A stretch of DNA of 28,492 nucleotides from Lagierella sp. (GTDB lineage: Bacteria > Bacillota > Clostridia > Tissierellales > Peptoniphilaceae). The notes beneath the pieces were generated by a model. That model was not told the origin of the DNA and searched no databases. It was given only the letters and a program-made list of their open reading frames with translations. Below, piece after piece: positions 7,800-16,316 of the stretch. Numbering within the stretch: the first letter of the stretch is position 1; every line of letters begins with the position of its first letter. The position numbers were made by a program, and so were the translations under genes. Where the stretch lies: positions 1-28,492 of the forward strand of contig NZ_JASBYU010000020.1 of assembly GCF_029983815.1 (NCBI RefSeq). Direction: 5' to 3'.

Positions 7800-9999
7800 T
7801 TAACAACTCCAGTGGCGCTAAATTCTTATTCAATCTCTTTATACCCTTGTTATCAAAAGTTATTATCAACTCGTCGCCGTCATTTTTTTCAGTGATGGAG
7901 ACAATTGTGCCAACCCCAAATATCTTATGTTTAACCTTGTTCCCAATTTGTAACTGAATGCCTTCCAAAGTCTTCTTATTAGAAACAGGCTTTTTAAAAC
8001 TCTCCCTTAGGTCCTTTGCCATGGTTTCTGCAGAAGAAGCAAAACTCTCCCTAAAATTATCCGTATATTGATATGAAGCTGACTTTTCTTCCTCCAAAGC
8101 ATCTCCCATCTCTTCAATAAATCGAGAAGGTTTATGCATTACATACTTTCCAAAAACCCTTCTACTACTACAGGAAGTTAAGTACAGCTTCTCCTCCGCC
8201 CTGGTCAAAGCGACATAACAAAGCCTTCTTTCCTCTTCCAGTCTATCCTCTTCAATACTTCTTTCAGAAGGAAAAAGCCCCTCCTCAAGTCCTGTCAAGA
8301 AAACCACCTTATACTCCAAGCCCTTAGCAGCATGAATGGTCATAAGGCTAACTCCAGTAGAAGAATCGTCGGTTTTGTCCACATCGGATAGCAAAGTAAC
8401 CGTAGCCAAATAATCTTCCAATGAAGGATTATCAGCGGATGCCTCATAGTCTGTAATAGATGAAATAAAGGCAGAGAGGTTTTCAATTCTGGTCTTGTCT
8501 TCCCTGAGTTTTGAATCTTCCAACATCTTTAAATATCCAGACCTATCCAATACATGATTTACAAAGTCAGTTACAGACATATCCTCCATAGCCTTCTTAG
8601 TATTTTCCATCATATAAGTAAATTCTAGTAACTTTGACTTGGTCCTTCCCGTAATTCCATCGATGGCGGTTTCAGAAATTATCCTGTATATAGAAGTGTT
8701 TCTAGATAGGGCCAAGTTGGACAATTTATCCAAGGTAGTATCTCCAATTCCCCTACGAGGTAGGTTTATAATCCTTTTTAACGCCACATCATCATCGGGA
8801 TTTACAAATATCTTCAAATAGGCGATTAAATCCTTAATTTCCCTTCTATCGTAGAATTTAAGTCCACCAACCACTCTGTAGTTGATGCCTTCCCTCATCA
8901 AAGCCTCTTCAAAAGCTCGAGACTGAGCGTTAGTCCTATATAAAATCGCCATATCTTCAAACTTGTAGCCCTTATACTTCAAATGTTCAATAGTATTGGT
9001 GACTTCCACAGCCTCTTCCGAATCAGAATCCAGCTCTTTATATAAAACCCGTTCCCCACTTTCATTGTCGGTCCAAAGGTTTTTGTCCTTACGCTCGAAG
9101 TTGTTTTTAATAACCTTATTTGCTACATGGAGAATATTTTTTGTAGAACGGTAATTTTGCTCCAATAAAATAATCTTAGCTTCTTTAAAGTCCTTCTCGA
9201 AGTTTAATATATTTGAAATATCAGCCCCTCTCCAACCATAAATAGATTGATCCGCATCTCCAACAGCACAGATATTGCCATAGCCCTTAGAGAAATACTT
9301 TATAAGTTCATACTGAGGTTTGTTGGTGTCTTGGTATTCGTCCACAAATACATACTTGAATTTTCTTTCATACTTTGATCTAATATCTTCATTCTCCCTA
9401 AATAGAACTAAAGTTTTTAAAATCAAATCATCAAAATCCAAGGAATTATAAAGCTTTTTCTTTCTTTCATATTCTTCATAGACTTCTCCAAATATTTTGT
9501 AAATTGGATGATAACCATATATATCATCCAAATACTCCTTGCCTTCACCAAGGTTTTTAGCTTCAGAAATGGCATTTAAACATGCAGATATTGGAAAATC
9601 CTTTGTTCCAATCCCTTTTTCCTTCAAAATTTCCTTGATTAAGGACTGTTGGTCTGCCCTATCATAAATAGTAAAGTTGTTGGTGTAACCCAAAGCTGAA
9701 ATTTCTCTTCTTAAAATTCTCACACAGATGGAATGAAAAGTTCCTATCCACATGGATGAAACATCATCCTTTAAAATTTTTTCAACCCTAGTTTTCATTT
9801 CAGCCGCAGCTTTATTTGTAAATGTAAAGGCCAGTACTTCCCACCTTTCACATAAGCCTTCATTTAGAATATGGGCAATTCTAGTTGTTAAAACCCTAGT
9901 CTTTCCACTACCTGCCCCTGCAAGAATTAGTAACGGTCCCTGTGTAGTGACAACCGCTTCTCTTTGTTTGTCGTTAAGACCCTTTATAAGTTCATTCAT
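7792..9999 (-). CDS. pcrA: ATP-dependent DNA helicase PcrA (UvrD/Rep family)
   Basis: Superfamily 1A 3'-5' helicase for repair, replication restart and, in Firmicutes, contact with RNA polymerase. Motifs in order are: Walker A AGAGSGKT (residues 27-34), VFVDEYQDT, GDADQSIYGWRGAD, EQNYRST, TIHAAKGLEYKVVF and CYVALTRAEEKLYL. A C-terminal Tudor-like stretch (KHKIFGVGTIVSI) resembles the RNA polymerase-binding region of PcrA. The ATG at 9997-9999 follows GGAGA by 6 bases; an in-frame ATG 33 bases upstream has no ribosome site and lies inside the leader hairpin. First gene of the pcrA-ligA operon. Confidence 0.97.
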   Translation of the reverse strand: MNELIKGLNDKQREAVVTTQGPLLILAGAGSGKTRVLTTRIAHILNEGLCERWEVLAFTFTNKAAAEMKTRVEKILKDDVSSMWIGTFHSICVRILRREISALGYTNNFTIYDRADQQSLIKEILKEKGIGTKDFPISACLNAISEAKNLGEGKEYLDDIYGYHPIYKIFGEVYEEYERKKKLYNSLDFDDLILKTLVLFRENEDIRSKYERKFKYVFVDEYQDTNKPQYELIKYFSKGYGNICAVGDADQSIYGWRGADISNILNFEKDFKEAKIILLEQNYRSTKNILHVANKVIKNNFERKDKNLWTDNESGERVLYKELDSDSEEAVEVTNTIEHLKYKGYKFEDMAILYRTNAQSRAFEEALMREGINYRVVGGLKFYDRREIKDLIAYLKIFVNPDDDVALKRIINLPRRGIGDTTLDKLSNLALSRNTSIYRIISETAIDGITGRTKSKLLEFTYMMENTKKAMEDMSVTDFVNHVLDRSGYLKMLEDSKLREDKTRIENLSAFISSITDYEASADNPSLEDYLATVTLLSDVDKTDDSSTGVSLMTIHAAKGLEYKVVFLTGLEEGLFPSERSIEEDRLEEERRLCYVALTRAEEKLYLTSCSSRRVFGKYVMHKPSRFIEEMGDALEEEKSASYQYTDNFRESFASSAETMAKDLRESFKKPVSNKKTLEGIQLQIGNKVKHKIFGVGTIVSITEKNDGDELIITFDNKGIKRLNKNLAPLELLNG

Positions 10000-10013
10000 T
10001 AAATTTCTCCTAT

Positions 10014-10054
10014 CAAAAAAGGTCCATAACATGATATTTCATATTCCAGACCTT
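10014..10054 (-). terminator. terminator-like hairpin in the pcrA leader (possible attenuator)
   Basis: On the minus strand AAGGTC…GACCTT closes a long hairpin (10019-10054). An inner stem continues with one G-A mismatch, and six Ts follow. It ends only a few bases before the pcrA ribosome site and downstream of the -10 box at 10091-10096, so it sits in the leader and not after another gene. Confidence 0.6.
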
Positions 10055-10090
10055 CTATTTTTATATATACATAACTTCTCTCTTTTCACT

Positions 10091-10096
10091 ATTATA
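10091..10096 (-). promoter_or_regulatory. probable -10 box of pcrA-ligA
   Basis: A perfect TATAAT on the minus strand between the uppP terminator and the pcrA leader hairpin. The -35 region (around TTTTCA, 10113-10118) is weak. Confidence 0.45.
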
Positions 10097-10125
10097 CCAC
10101 AGGTTAGGATATTGAAAATCAAGCA

Positions 10126-10160
10126 CCAAAAAAGGGACTGGATACAAATCTCCAACCCCT
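10126..10160 (-). terminator. uppP terminator
   Basis: Stem AGGGGTTGGA/TCCAGTCCCT (two wobbles) followed by six Ts on the minus strand, just after the uppP stop. Confidence 0.85.
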
Positions 10161-10165
10161 TTCAT

Positions 10166-10987
10166 CTACTTCATTAAAGTAAAATATAAAATCACAATTA
10201 TTCCAAGAACTATCCTATACCACCCAAATACTTTAAAATCGTGTTTTTTAACATAGGATAACAGGAATTTAATTGTCAAAACCGATATTATAAAAGAAAC
10301 AGCCGATGACAATAGCAATATGAATAGTTCATAGGACGTAAAGCTTAATCCAAATTTTAAAAGTTTCAAAAAACTTGCCCCAAACATAACAGGAATAGCC
10401 AAGTAAAATGTAAATTCCGCCGCTACAGTTCTAGTTAAACCAAGTAAAATACCCCCTAAAATAGTAGAACCCGACCTAGAAACCCCTGGAAATATACCGG
10501 ACACAAGTTGAAATATACCAATAATAAATGCAGTTTTATAGGTAATGTCCTTTACATCCCTCACATTAAAAATCCTGTTTTTATTTCTATTTTCAACAAC
10601 TATAAACAAAATACCCACAATGATAAGAGCAAAAGCTATTGGTATAGGCTTGTGGAAAAGCTCTTCAAACACATCGTCAAAGGGTATAATAAGTGCAGCA
10701 GGAATGCAGGCAACTATTATTTTCCCCCATAAATTAAATTTCTCTCCATTTGCAACAAGTTTACCACCACTTGTTTCAAAAGGGAAAATATCCTTCCAAA
10801 ATATGACCACAACCGCTAAAATTGCACCTAGCTGAATCACAATTTTAAACATGGACATAAAAGAAGAAGAAACATTGAGTTTCAAAAATTCATCCACTAA
10901 AATAATATGGCCTGTGGAGGAAATAGGTAGCCACTCTGTTATCCCCTCTACAATTCCTAAAATTATCGCTTTTAATATCTCTAACAT
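10166..10987 (-). CDS. uppP: undecaprenyl-diphosphatase UppP (BacA)
   Basis: Integral membrane phosphatase that recycles undecaprenyl pyrophosphate to the monophosphate carrier used in peptidoglycan synthesis; members also give bacitracin tolerance. The 273 residues are family length. The two signatures are GIVEGITEWLPISSTGH near residues 12-28 and FPGVSRSGSTI near residues 165-175, with multiple hydrophobic helices in between. It is monocistronic, with a good promoter (TAGACA-17-TATAAT). Its GAGGTG ribosome site is inside a perfect palindrome at 10989-11004 that overlaps the predicted transcription start. Confidence 0.97.
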   Translation of the reverse strand: MLEILKAIILGIVEGITEWLPISSTGHIILVDEFLKLNVSSSFMSMFKIVIQLGAILAVVVIFWKDIFPFETSGGKLVANGEKFNLWGKIIVACIPAALIIPFDDVFEELFHKPIPIAFALIIVGILFIVVENRNKNRIFNVRDVKDITYKTAFIIGIFQLVSGIFPGVSRSGSTILGGILLGLTRTVAAEFTFYLAIPVMFGASFLKLLKFGLSFTSYELFILLLSSAVSFIISVLTIKFLLSYVKKHDFKVFGWYRIVLGIIVILYFTLMK

Positions 10988-10988
10988 A

Positions 10989-11004
10989 ATTCACCTCGGT
11001 GAAT
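10989..11004 (-). promoter_or_regulatory. perfect palindrome covering the uppP ribosome site and start of transcription
   Basis: ATTCACCGAGGTGAAT reads the same on both strands except for the central bases, with 7-base arms. It contains the GAGGTG ribosome site 2-3 bases from ATG and the predicted +1 (near 11100 minus the usual 7-base gap falls at its left flank). It could act as a DNA operator or as a ribosome-blocking hairpin. Confidence 0.45.
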
Positions 11005-11094
11005 ATATTATACAAATAATCAAAAAAGCTGTCTAATTTAATTCCTCCTTTAAGGAGAAAAATCCATTTTAAATATTACAAAATTATTAAAATA

Positions 11095-11123
11095 TTGATT
11101 TATTCAAGGAATTGGATTATATT
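11095..11123 (+). promoter_or_regulatory. promoter of the DUF4230 gene
   Basis: TTGATT (11095-11100) and TATATT (11118-11123) with a 17-bp spacer, 26 bp before the ATG. Confidence 0.65.
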
Positions 11124-11135
11124 ATTCCACAGTAG
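11107..11135 (-). promoter_or_regulatory. uppP promoter
   Basis: TAGACA (11130-11135) and TATAAT (11107-11112) with a 17-bp spacer on the minus strand. It overlaps the divergent DUF4230 promoter, so the two may interfere. Confidence 0.65.
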
Positions 11136-11148
11136 AAAGGAGCAAAAG

Positions 11149-11748
11149 ATGAATCGAAGAAGAAAATTAAGACTAGTAAAAATTATTACACTGATAATTC
11201 TAGCCATTCTAATCTTTTTTGCAGGAATGAATAAAATGAAGTCCGACTTAACACCAAAGATAAGTTCCGACTTAATAGTAAATAGATTAGAAGAAGCAAA
11301 AGAACTGACTACATTGAAATACCACTACACAAATATGGGACAGTTTGAAAATCAAAACGACTTTTACGGTTGGAAAGTTCCCTTCACCACAAAGAGCTTT
11401 ATCGTTTCCTACGACGGAATTATAAACGCAGGAGTGGATTTAAAGGATGCCAATGTTGAAATAAAGGACAAAAAAATTGAAATCAACCTTTCAAACTCTA
11501 AAATACTATCCCATGAAATAGACGAAAATTCATTACAGATCTTTTTAGAAAAAGACTCTATCTTCAATCCACTAAAAATAGAAGATTACAACACTTTTTC
11601 AAAGGACCAAAAAGAAACAGTAGAGAAGAAAGCCATTAAAAAAGGCCTACTGGCAGAAGCTAATGAAAAATCTATAAAAGCAATTCAAGAACTATTAAAA
11701 CTTGACGAAAGATTAAAAGACTACACAATAGAAATAAAATTTAACTAG
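11149..11748 (+). CDS. DUF4230 domain protein, membrane-anchored
   Basis: A 199-residue protein with a positively charged N-terminus and one transmembrane anchor at about residues 10-27, followed by an extracytoplasmic domain. The segment TTKSFIVSYDGIINAGVDL and the later EINLSNSKIL match the DUF4230 pattern; the function of the family is unknown to me. The ATG at 11149 follows AAAGGAG by 6 bases; an upstream in-frame ATG at 11095 lies inside the promoter and was rejected. It is a single-gene unit with its own promoter and a strong terminator. Confidence 0.82.
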   Translation: MNRRRKLRLVKIITLIILAILIFFAGMNKMKSDLTPKISSDLIVNRLEEAKELTTLKYHYTNMGQFENQNDFYGWKVPFTTKSFIVSYDGIINAGVDLKDANVEIKDKKIEINLSNSKILSHEIDENSLQIFLEKDSIFNPLKIEDYNTFSKDQKETVEKKAIKKGLLAEANEKSIKAIQELLKLDERLKDYTIEIKFN

Positions 11749-11773
11749 TAAAGAATAGAATAACGAATAGACA

Positions 11774-11810
11774 CCCAAGGCTACAACTTAAAGCCTTGGG
11801 TTTTATTTTA
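11774..11810 (+). terminator. terminator after the DUF4230 gene
   Basis: A 9-bp stem CCCAAGGCT/AGCCTTGGG is followed by TTTTATTTT, 25 bp after the stop codon. Confidence 0.88.
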
Positions 11811-11837
11811 CCATTTTAATTTTCTAATAATAAATTG

Positions 11838-11875
11838 TTGTGTTTTTGTATTACTTGTATTATAATAAGTAATAC
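11838..11875 (+). promoter_or_regulatory. GntR promoter with overlapping operator
   Basis: TTGTGT (11838-11843) and TATAAT (11861-11866) have a 17-bp spacer. A perfect inverted repeat GTATTACTT/AAGTAATAC (11848-11856 and 11867-11875) brackets the -10 box with a 10-bp gap. This is the expected shape of a site for the GntR regulator encoded immediately downstream, implying autorepression. Confidence 0.7.
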
Positions 11876-11887
11876 AAGGAGGCGCTT

Positions 11888-12241
11888 ATGATTATTTCAA
11901 TTGATACCGCCAGCGACACCCCTATCTATCAGCAAGTTCGTGACGAGATCATTAAGCTTATCGGTACAAAAGAGCTTAAAAGCGGCGATGAACTTCCCAC
12001 AGTTCGTGGACTTGCCGAAGATCTGGGAATCAATCCAATGACGATACAAAAAACCTACAACATCCTAAAAAATGAAGGTTTTGTAGAAATCGATCGCCGG
12101 ATTGGTGTTAAAGTAGCAGGTTTAAAAAACTTAAAAGACGATAATTTTGAAGAAAACTTAAAGAAGATTCTTCTTGAGGGAAAAGCCCGAGGCTATTCCC
12201 AGGAAGAACTAATTTCGGAGGTGAAAAATCTTGATATTTGA
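11888..12241 (+). CDS. GntR-family transcriptional regulator, YtrA type
   Basis: A 117-residue DNA-binding repressor: an N-terminal winged helix-turn-helix (about residues 8-75) containing PIYQQVRDEIIKLI, LPTVRGLAEDLGINPMTIQK and YNILKNEGFVE, followed by a short helical tail. The lack of a large effector domain is typical of the YtrA subfamily, whose members usually control adjacent membrane or transporter genes. ATG follows AAGGAGG. It overlaps the next gene by 11 bp, so both are cotranscribed from the operator-containing promoter. Confidence 0.93.
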   Translation: MIISIDTASDTPIYQQVRDEIIKLIGTKELKSGDELPTVRGLAEDLGINPMTIQKTYNILKNEGFVEIDRRIGVKVAGLKNLKDDNFEENLKKILLEGKARGYSQEELISEVKNLDI

Positions 12242-13613
12242 TATTATTCTAATAGCCTGTGTCATCATAACCATATTGCTTGGCAATATGCAAGTAAACT
12301 ATGTTACAAAATATAAAAAGGGATATATATTGGCAACATCCGTACCCTATAATTTTCAAAATGAAGAGCCAGTGAAGAAGATAATAGACCAATTAAAAAA
12401 ATATAAATCCCTTTTAATAAAAGTGTTCCTAGTTTTGCCATTTCTTATACTTATCACAAAGACAGAACTAATAAAGATGCTAATCTTTGTCTTTTGCATC
12501 ATGGTCTATGCCATACTTATAAACATCCTCATATATAAAAGTATGTATGACCTAAGAAAGTACAAAAAGATGATGAAAGTAGGAAGTTCCTTAAAATACG
12601 CAGACTTAAATGCAAATGTGGAGATTAGAAAGAAGAGTCCAAAGAAAATCCTATATATCTTGCCTTTTATATTGCTACTTCCAGGATTATTCTTCTTGGA
12701 ATTTAAAACAAATACTTCTACAATGACTTTAATTACAGGTTTTCTCATGAATCTAGTCATAGTCTATTTTGCAAAGATAACGATAGATGAACCCAATATC
12801 ATCTACTCAAGGGACAGTAAGAAAAATATTGAAATAAATATGAAGAACAAAGTAAGATTCGGAAAGATTATACTGTACTTTGCTACATTACTATCACTGA
12901 TTATATTGGTCAGCATCTACATCACCTATAAAGATCCCTTCAATTTCTATCCACTAATCATCTACACAGTGGCAATGACCTTAGGACTTATAATGATAGT
13001 TTTAAAGATGTATCACAGTCCAAAGGATGATGAAATAAATTTAAATGTAGAGGAAGAGGACCATTATGATATCTTTGGCTATAAAAATGAAAATGACCCA
13101 AGACTCTTTGTTCCATCAAAAATAAATATTGGAAACATGGAAGTAAATAGAGCAAGACCAGCAGGAAAAGTAATATTGGGGATAATGATAGCCCTTATAA
13201 TAGGAGCAATTGCAGCAGTACCCTTTGTCCTATCCCCTACAACATATCATTACCATATAGACAAAGATAAAATATCAATTTCCTCAAAGATCTACAAAGA
13301 TACAATAGAGCTAAAAGACATAAAGGAAATAAAATTATTAGACGAGTTTCCAAAAGGAGATGTAATAAGAACCAACGGAACCTCCCTTACAAACCAAAAC
13401 TATGGAAACTTTTCAATTGCAGAAATAGGAAACGTCCGCCTATATCAATACAAATCCTCAAAAAAAGTAATACAGATAAAAGCAGACAAAACCTACCTAT
13501 TTAACGAAGAAACAGACGAAAAAACAGAAGAATTGTTTAACGAAATAAAAATAAAAATTACCAAGCACTCATACATGAGTGCTCGGCTGCAAGCAGTTTT
13601 TCAAAGTTTATAA
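12231..13613 (+). CDS. multi-pass membrane protein with C-terminal PH-like domain; 3' end formed by a repeat
   Basis: A 460-residue membrane protein of unknown function. Hydrophobic helices are at about residues 1-20, 60-103, 140-180, 205-265 and 308-335, followed by a soluble C-terminal part (DKDKISISSKIYKDTIELKDIKEI… and GNVRLYQYKSSKKVIQIK) that resembles a bacterial PH-like fold. The start is TTG at 12231, 9 bases after GGAGG and inside the GntR gene, indicating coupled expression and likely regulation by that repressor. The last 16 or so codons (from about KHSYMSARLQ) are encoded by the modular palindrome repeat, so the original stop seems to have been replaced. Confidence 0.8.
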   Translation: MIFDIILIACVIITILLGNMQVNYVTKYKKGYILATSVPYNFQNEEPVKKIIDQLKKYKSLLIKVFLVLPFLILITKTELIKMLIFVFCIMVYAILINILIYKSMYDLRKYKKMMKVGSSLKYADLNANVEIRKKSPKKILYILPFILLLPGLFFLEFKTNTSTMTLITGFLMNLVIVYFAKITIDEPNIIYSRDSKKNIEINMKNKVRFGKIILYFATLLSLIILVSIYITYKDPFNFYPLIIYTVAMTLGLIMIVLKMYHSPKDDEINLNVEEEDHYDIFGYKNENDPRLFVPSKINIGNMEVNRARPAGKVILGIMIALIIGAIAAVPFVLSPTTYHYHIDKDKISISSKIYKDTIELKDIKEIKLLDEFPKGDVIRTNGTSLTNQNYGNFSIAEIGNVRLYQYKSSKKVIQIKADKTYLFNEETDEKTEELFNEIKIKITKHSYMSARLQAVFQSL

Positions 13614-13666
13614 AACTTTAAACAACACTATTAAAAGGTTGAAGGAAAGCAAAACGGCTTTCCTTT
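13553..13666 (+). repeat. modular palindrome repeat, short form (pal1-pal2-pal3)
   Basis: In order: AGCACTCA…TGAGTGCT (pal1), CTGCAAGCAG, AAGTTTATAAAACTT (pal2), CTATTAAAAGG, then GGAAAGC…GCTTTCC (pal3, 13642-13665). It runs into the 3' end of the membrane protein gene and up to the potD stop. Pal3, followed by TTTT on the plus strand, probably serves as terminator for both convergent units. Confidence 0.85.
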
Positions 13667-13669
13667 TAA

Positions 13670-14713
13670 CTAATTTGCTGCTTTAACTTCTGCCCAAATC
13701 TCTGAATACTGTTTATTAAAATCGGCAGGGTTTTTAAATACTTCTAAGTTATTGTACTTACTTAAATCTGGATAAGCCACTTCTTTAAAATCCAAGGACT
13801 CATCTAATAGCTTCACCGCTTCTGTATTAGGTGTAGAATATCCTACATAGTCTGCTATCTTTGCAGCATTTTCTGGTCTTAATATAAAGTCCATAAACTT
13901 ATATGCGTTTTCTACATTTTTTGCATCCTTTGGAATTACCATGGAGTCAAACCAAATGTTGGAACCTTCCTTCGGAATCACATATGCCAAGTTTTCATTT
14001 TCACTCATTGCAGCTACCGCATCTCCAGAGTAGGCTGGCGCAAGAGCCGCCTCTTCATTGACCATTTGACCCTTCATTTCATCAACTAAGTAGGCTTTAA
14101 CTAATGGCTTTTGTGAAATTAGTTCTTTCTTCGCCTTATTTAACTCATCCATATTTCTAGAATTCATAGAATATCCATTTTTTATAAGGGCTATACCAAT
14201 AGAATCCCTAGTTGAATCCATCATTATAATCTCATCTTTATATTTTTCATCCCAAAGTATATTCCAGGAGTCGGGAGCGTCTTTAACCATTTCCTTATTG
14301 TACAAAATGCCTACAGTTCCCCAAAAATATGGCACAGAAAACTTTTGTTCCGGATCATATTCCTTATTTAAATACTCCTTACCAATGTTCTTGAAGTTTT
14401 CAAGTTTAGTCATATCAATTTCTTGAATCATATCTTCAGAAATCATTCTTTCAATCATATAATCAGAAGGAATCACCAAGTCATAATTAGACCCACCTTC
14501 CTTGATTCTCATATACATATCCTCATTTTGAGTAAAAGTTTCATAGATTACCTTGATTCCAGTTTCCTTTTCGAAATCTTTCAATACAGACTCATCAATG
14601 TACTCTCCCCAATTATAGACATATAGCTTTTCACCAGAAGCATTGTCCTTGCCACAGGAAGCAAGTAAAAACACAGATAGGATCATCAAAATCCCAATGG
14701 TAATTTTTTTCAT
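13670..14713 (-). CDS. potD: spermidine/putrescine ABC transporter substrate-binding lipoprotein
   Basis: Extracellular polyamine-binding protein, 347 residues, anchored by a lipobox LASC (C20) after a hydrophobic signal peptide. The PotD hallmark YVYNWGEYID follows near residue 31, then GSNYDLVIPSDYMIERM, a YFWGTVGILYN segment and PEDAxK-like ligand-lobe elements. It is the last gene of the potRABCD operon, with GGAGG before ATG 2 bp after potC. The pal3 hairpin at 13642-13665 is the likely terminator. Confidence 0.96.
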   Translation of the reverse strand: MKKITIGILMILSVFLLASCGKDNASGEKLYVYNWGEYIDESVLKDFEKETGIKVIYETFTQNEDMYMRIKEGGSNYDLVIPSDYMIERMISEDMIQEIDMTKLENFKNIGKEYLNKEYDPEQKFSVPYFWGTVGILYNKEMVKDAPDSWNILWDEKYKDEIIMMDSTRDSIGIALIKNGYSMNSRNMDELNKAKKELISQKPLVKAYLVDEMKGQMVNEEAALAPAYSGDAVAAMSENENLAYVIPKEGSNIWFDSMVIPKDAKNVENAYKFMDFILRPENAAKIADYVGYSTPNTEAVKLLDESLDFKEVAYPDLSKYNNLEVFKNPADFNKQYSEIWAEVKAAN

Positions 14714-14715
14714 AT

Positions 14716-15498
14716 TTATATCCTCCTCTTTTCATCAGGATCTTTAGAAGTCCTGTAAACTAATAAAAGTAAAATCAATATTCCTAAGAACATCAAAGTA
14801 GATAATGCGTTAATCGCTGGATTTATTCCTCTTTTTGCCATTCCAAAAATTGTAACAGACAAGGTCTTAAATCCGTTTCCCGTAGTAAAATAAGATACTA
14901 CAAAATCATCCAAAGAAAGAGTAAAAGCAAGGATTGCTCCCGAAAATATCCCAGGCTTAATCTCTGGAATAATAATCTTTCTCAAGGTGTACATAGGAGT
15001 TGCCCCCAAATCCATGGCAGCTTCTGGCAATGAAATACTCATTTGCTTTAACTTCGGCAAAACCGCCAAAACCACATATGGCGTAGTAAACATTATATGA
15101 GAAATTAGAACAGTTAAAAATCCATTTTCCATACTGACCACTTTAAACAAAACCATCAAAGAAATTGCAGTTACAATATCCGGGTTTAAAACAGGAATAT
15201 AGTTTATATTTAAAGCTATGGACTTCTTCCAGTTCTTCATATAATAAATGCCAATTGCTGCAAAAGTTCCAAGTAAAGTTGCAAATATTGTAGCTAGGAC
15301 AGCAACCATTAAACTGTTGTAGAAGGAACTTAATATCTCACTATTTCTAAAAAGCTCCCCGTACCATTTAAAAGTAAACCCGTTCCATGAAGTCTTTAAC
15401 TTGGAGTTGTTAAAGGAAAAGACCATTAAAAACAAAATGGGAGCATATAAAAAGGCAAATACTAAAAATAGATAAAATTTTTGAAGTTTCTTTACCAT
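14716..15498 (-). CDS. potC: spermidine/putrescine ABC transporter permease PotC
   Basis: Inner-membrane subunit of the polyamine importer, 260 residues, six predicted helices. The ABC permease EAA loop reads LPEAAMDLGATPMYTLRKI and docks onto PotA. The start ATG lies inside the end of potB (7-bp overlap). Its ribosome site GGAGGGGG encodes the last glycines of PotB, a tight translational coupling. Confidence 0.95.
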   Translation of the reverse strand: MVKKLQKFYLFLVFAFLYAPILFLMVFSFNNSKLKTSWNGFTFKWYGELFRNSEILSSFYNSLMVAVLATIFATLLGTFAAIGIYYMKNWKKSIALNINYIPVLNPDIVTAISLMVLFKVVSMENGFLTVLISHIMFTTPYVVLAVLPKLKQMSISLPEAAMDLGATPMYTLRKIIIPEIKPGIFSGAILAFTLSLDDFVVSYFTTGNGFKTLSVTIFGMAKRGINPAINALSTLMFLGILILLLLVYRTSKDPDEKRRI

Positions 15499-16316
15499 AG
15501 TCCCCCTCCAGTCTTTTCATCATCAGGATTGACTTTATTGGTTACAAGCATGGACACAAAAATGATTACCATCAAAACCATACTAATAGCCGAACCATAA
15601 TTCCAATTACCTATTACCCTAAACTGATTTTCAATTACATTCCCTATTAGGTTTATCTTGTTACCACCTAGTAGAGCAGAGATTTCAAAAGTCGAAATCG
15701 CTGGAATAAACACCATGGTTATACCAGTGATAACCCCCGTTAAACTCATAGGGAAAATAACCTTCCAAAAAGTTTGTAACTTAGTTGCTCCTAAGTCCTG
15801 AGCAGCCTCCACAAGGGAATTGTCCATCTTGTCAAGGACAGTATAAATAGGAAGTATCATAAAAGGTAGGAAGTTGTAGACCATACCAATAATAATCGCC
15901 CCACGAGTGTAAATCATAGTCTTTGGCTCCATGCCTAAAAACTTAAAAAGATTATTTAATATACCATTCTTTGCTAAAATATTCATCCATGCATAAGTTC
16001 TCAATAAAAAGTTCATCCACATAGGTAAAATTACCAAAATCAACATTATGGACTTGTTTCTAAGCCCTGACTTAGAAATCCAATAGGCTGTAGGATAACC
16101 AATCAATAGACAGATCACTGTCGTTACAAAGGCAATCCTAATAGAATTTAAAAGCACCTGTAAATTTATGGAGCTGAAAAATTCCTTATAATTATTTAAA
16201 GATAACGCACCTACACCATCGACGGTAATTGAGTAGTATAAAATCATAAAAAGGGGAATTACGATAAATACACCCATCCAAAGAAGGTACGGATAAGAAA
16301 GTTTTCTAAATTTCAT
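15492..16316 (-). CDS. potB: spermidine/putrescine ABC transporter permease PotB
   Basis: Second permease of the polyamine importer, 274 residues, multi-pass. The EAA loop is LVEAAQDLGATKLQTFWKV, and FLLRTYAWMNIL is the conserved PotB helix region. It overlaps potA by 11 bp and potC by 7 bp, consistent with stoichiometric translation of the complex. Confidence 0.95.
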   Translation of the reverse strand: MKFRKLSYPYLLWMGVFIVIPLFMILYYSITVDGVGALSLNNYKEFFSSINLQVLLNSIRIAFVTTVICLLIGYPTAYWISKSGLRNKSIMLILVILPMWMNFLLRTYAWMNILAKNGILNNLFKFLGMEPKTMIYTRGAIIIGMVYNFLPFMILPIYTVLDKMDNSLVEAAQDLGATKLQTFWKVIFPMSLTGVITGITMVFIPAISTFEISALLGGNKINLIGNVIENQFRVIGNWNYGSAISMVLMVIIFVSMLVTNKVNPDDEKTGGGLW

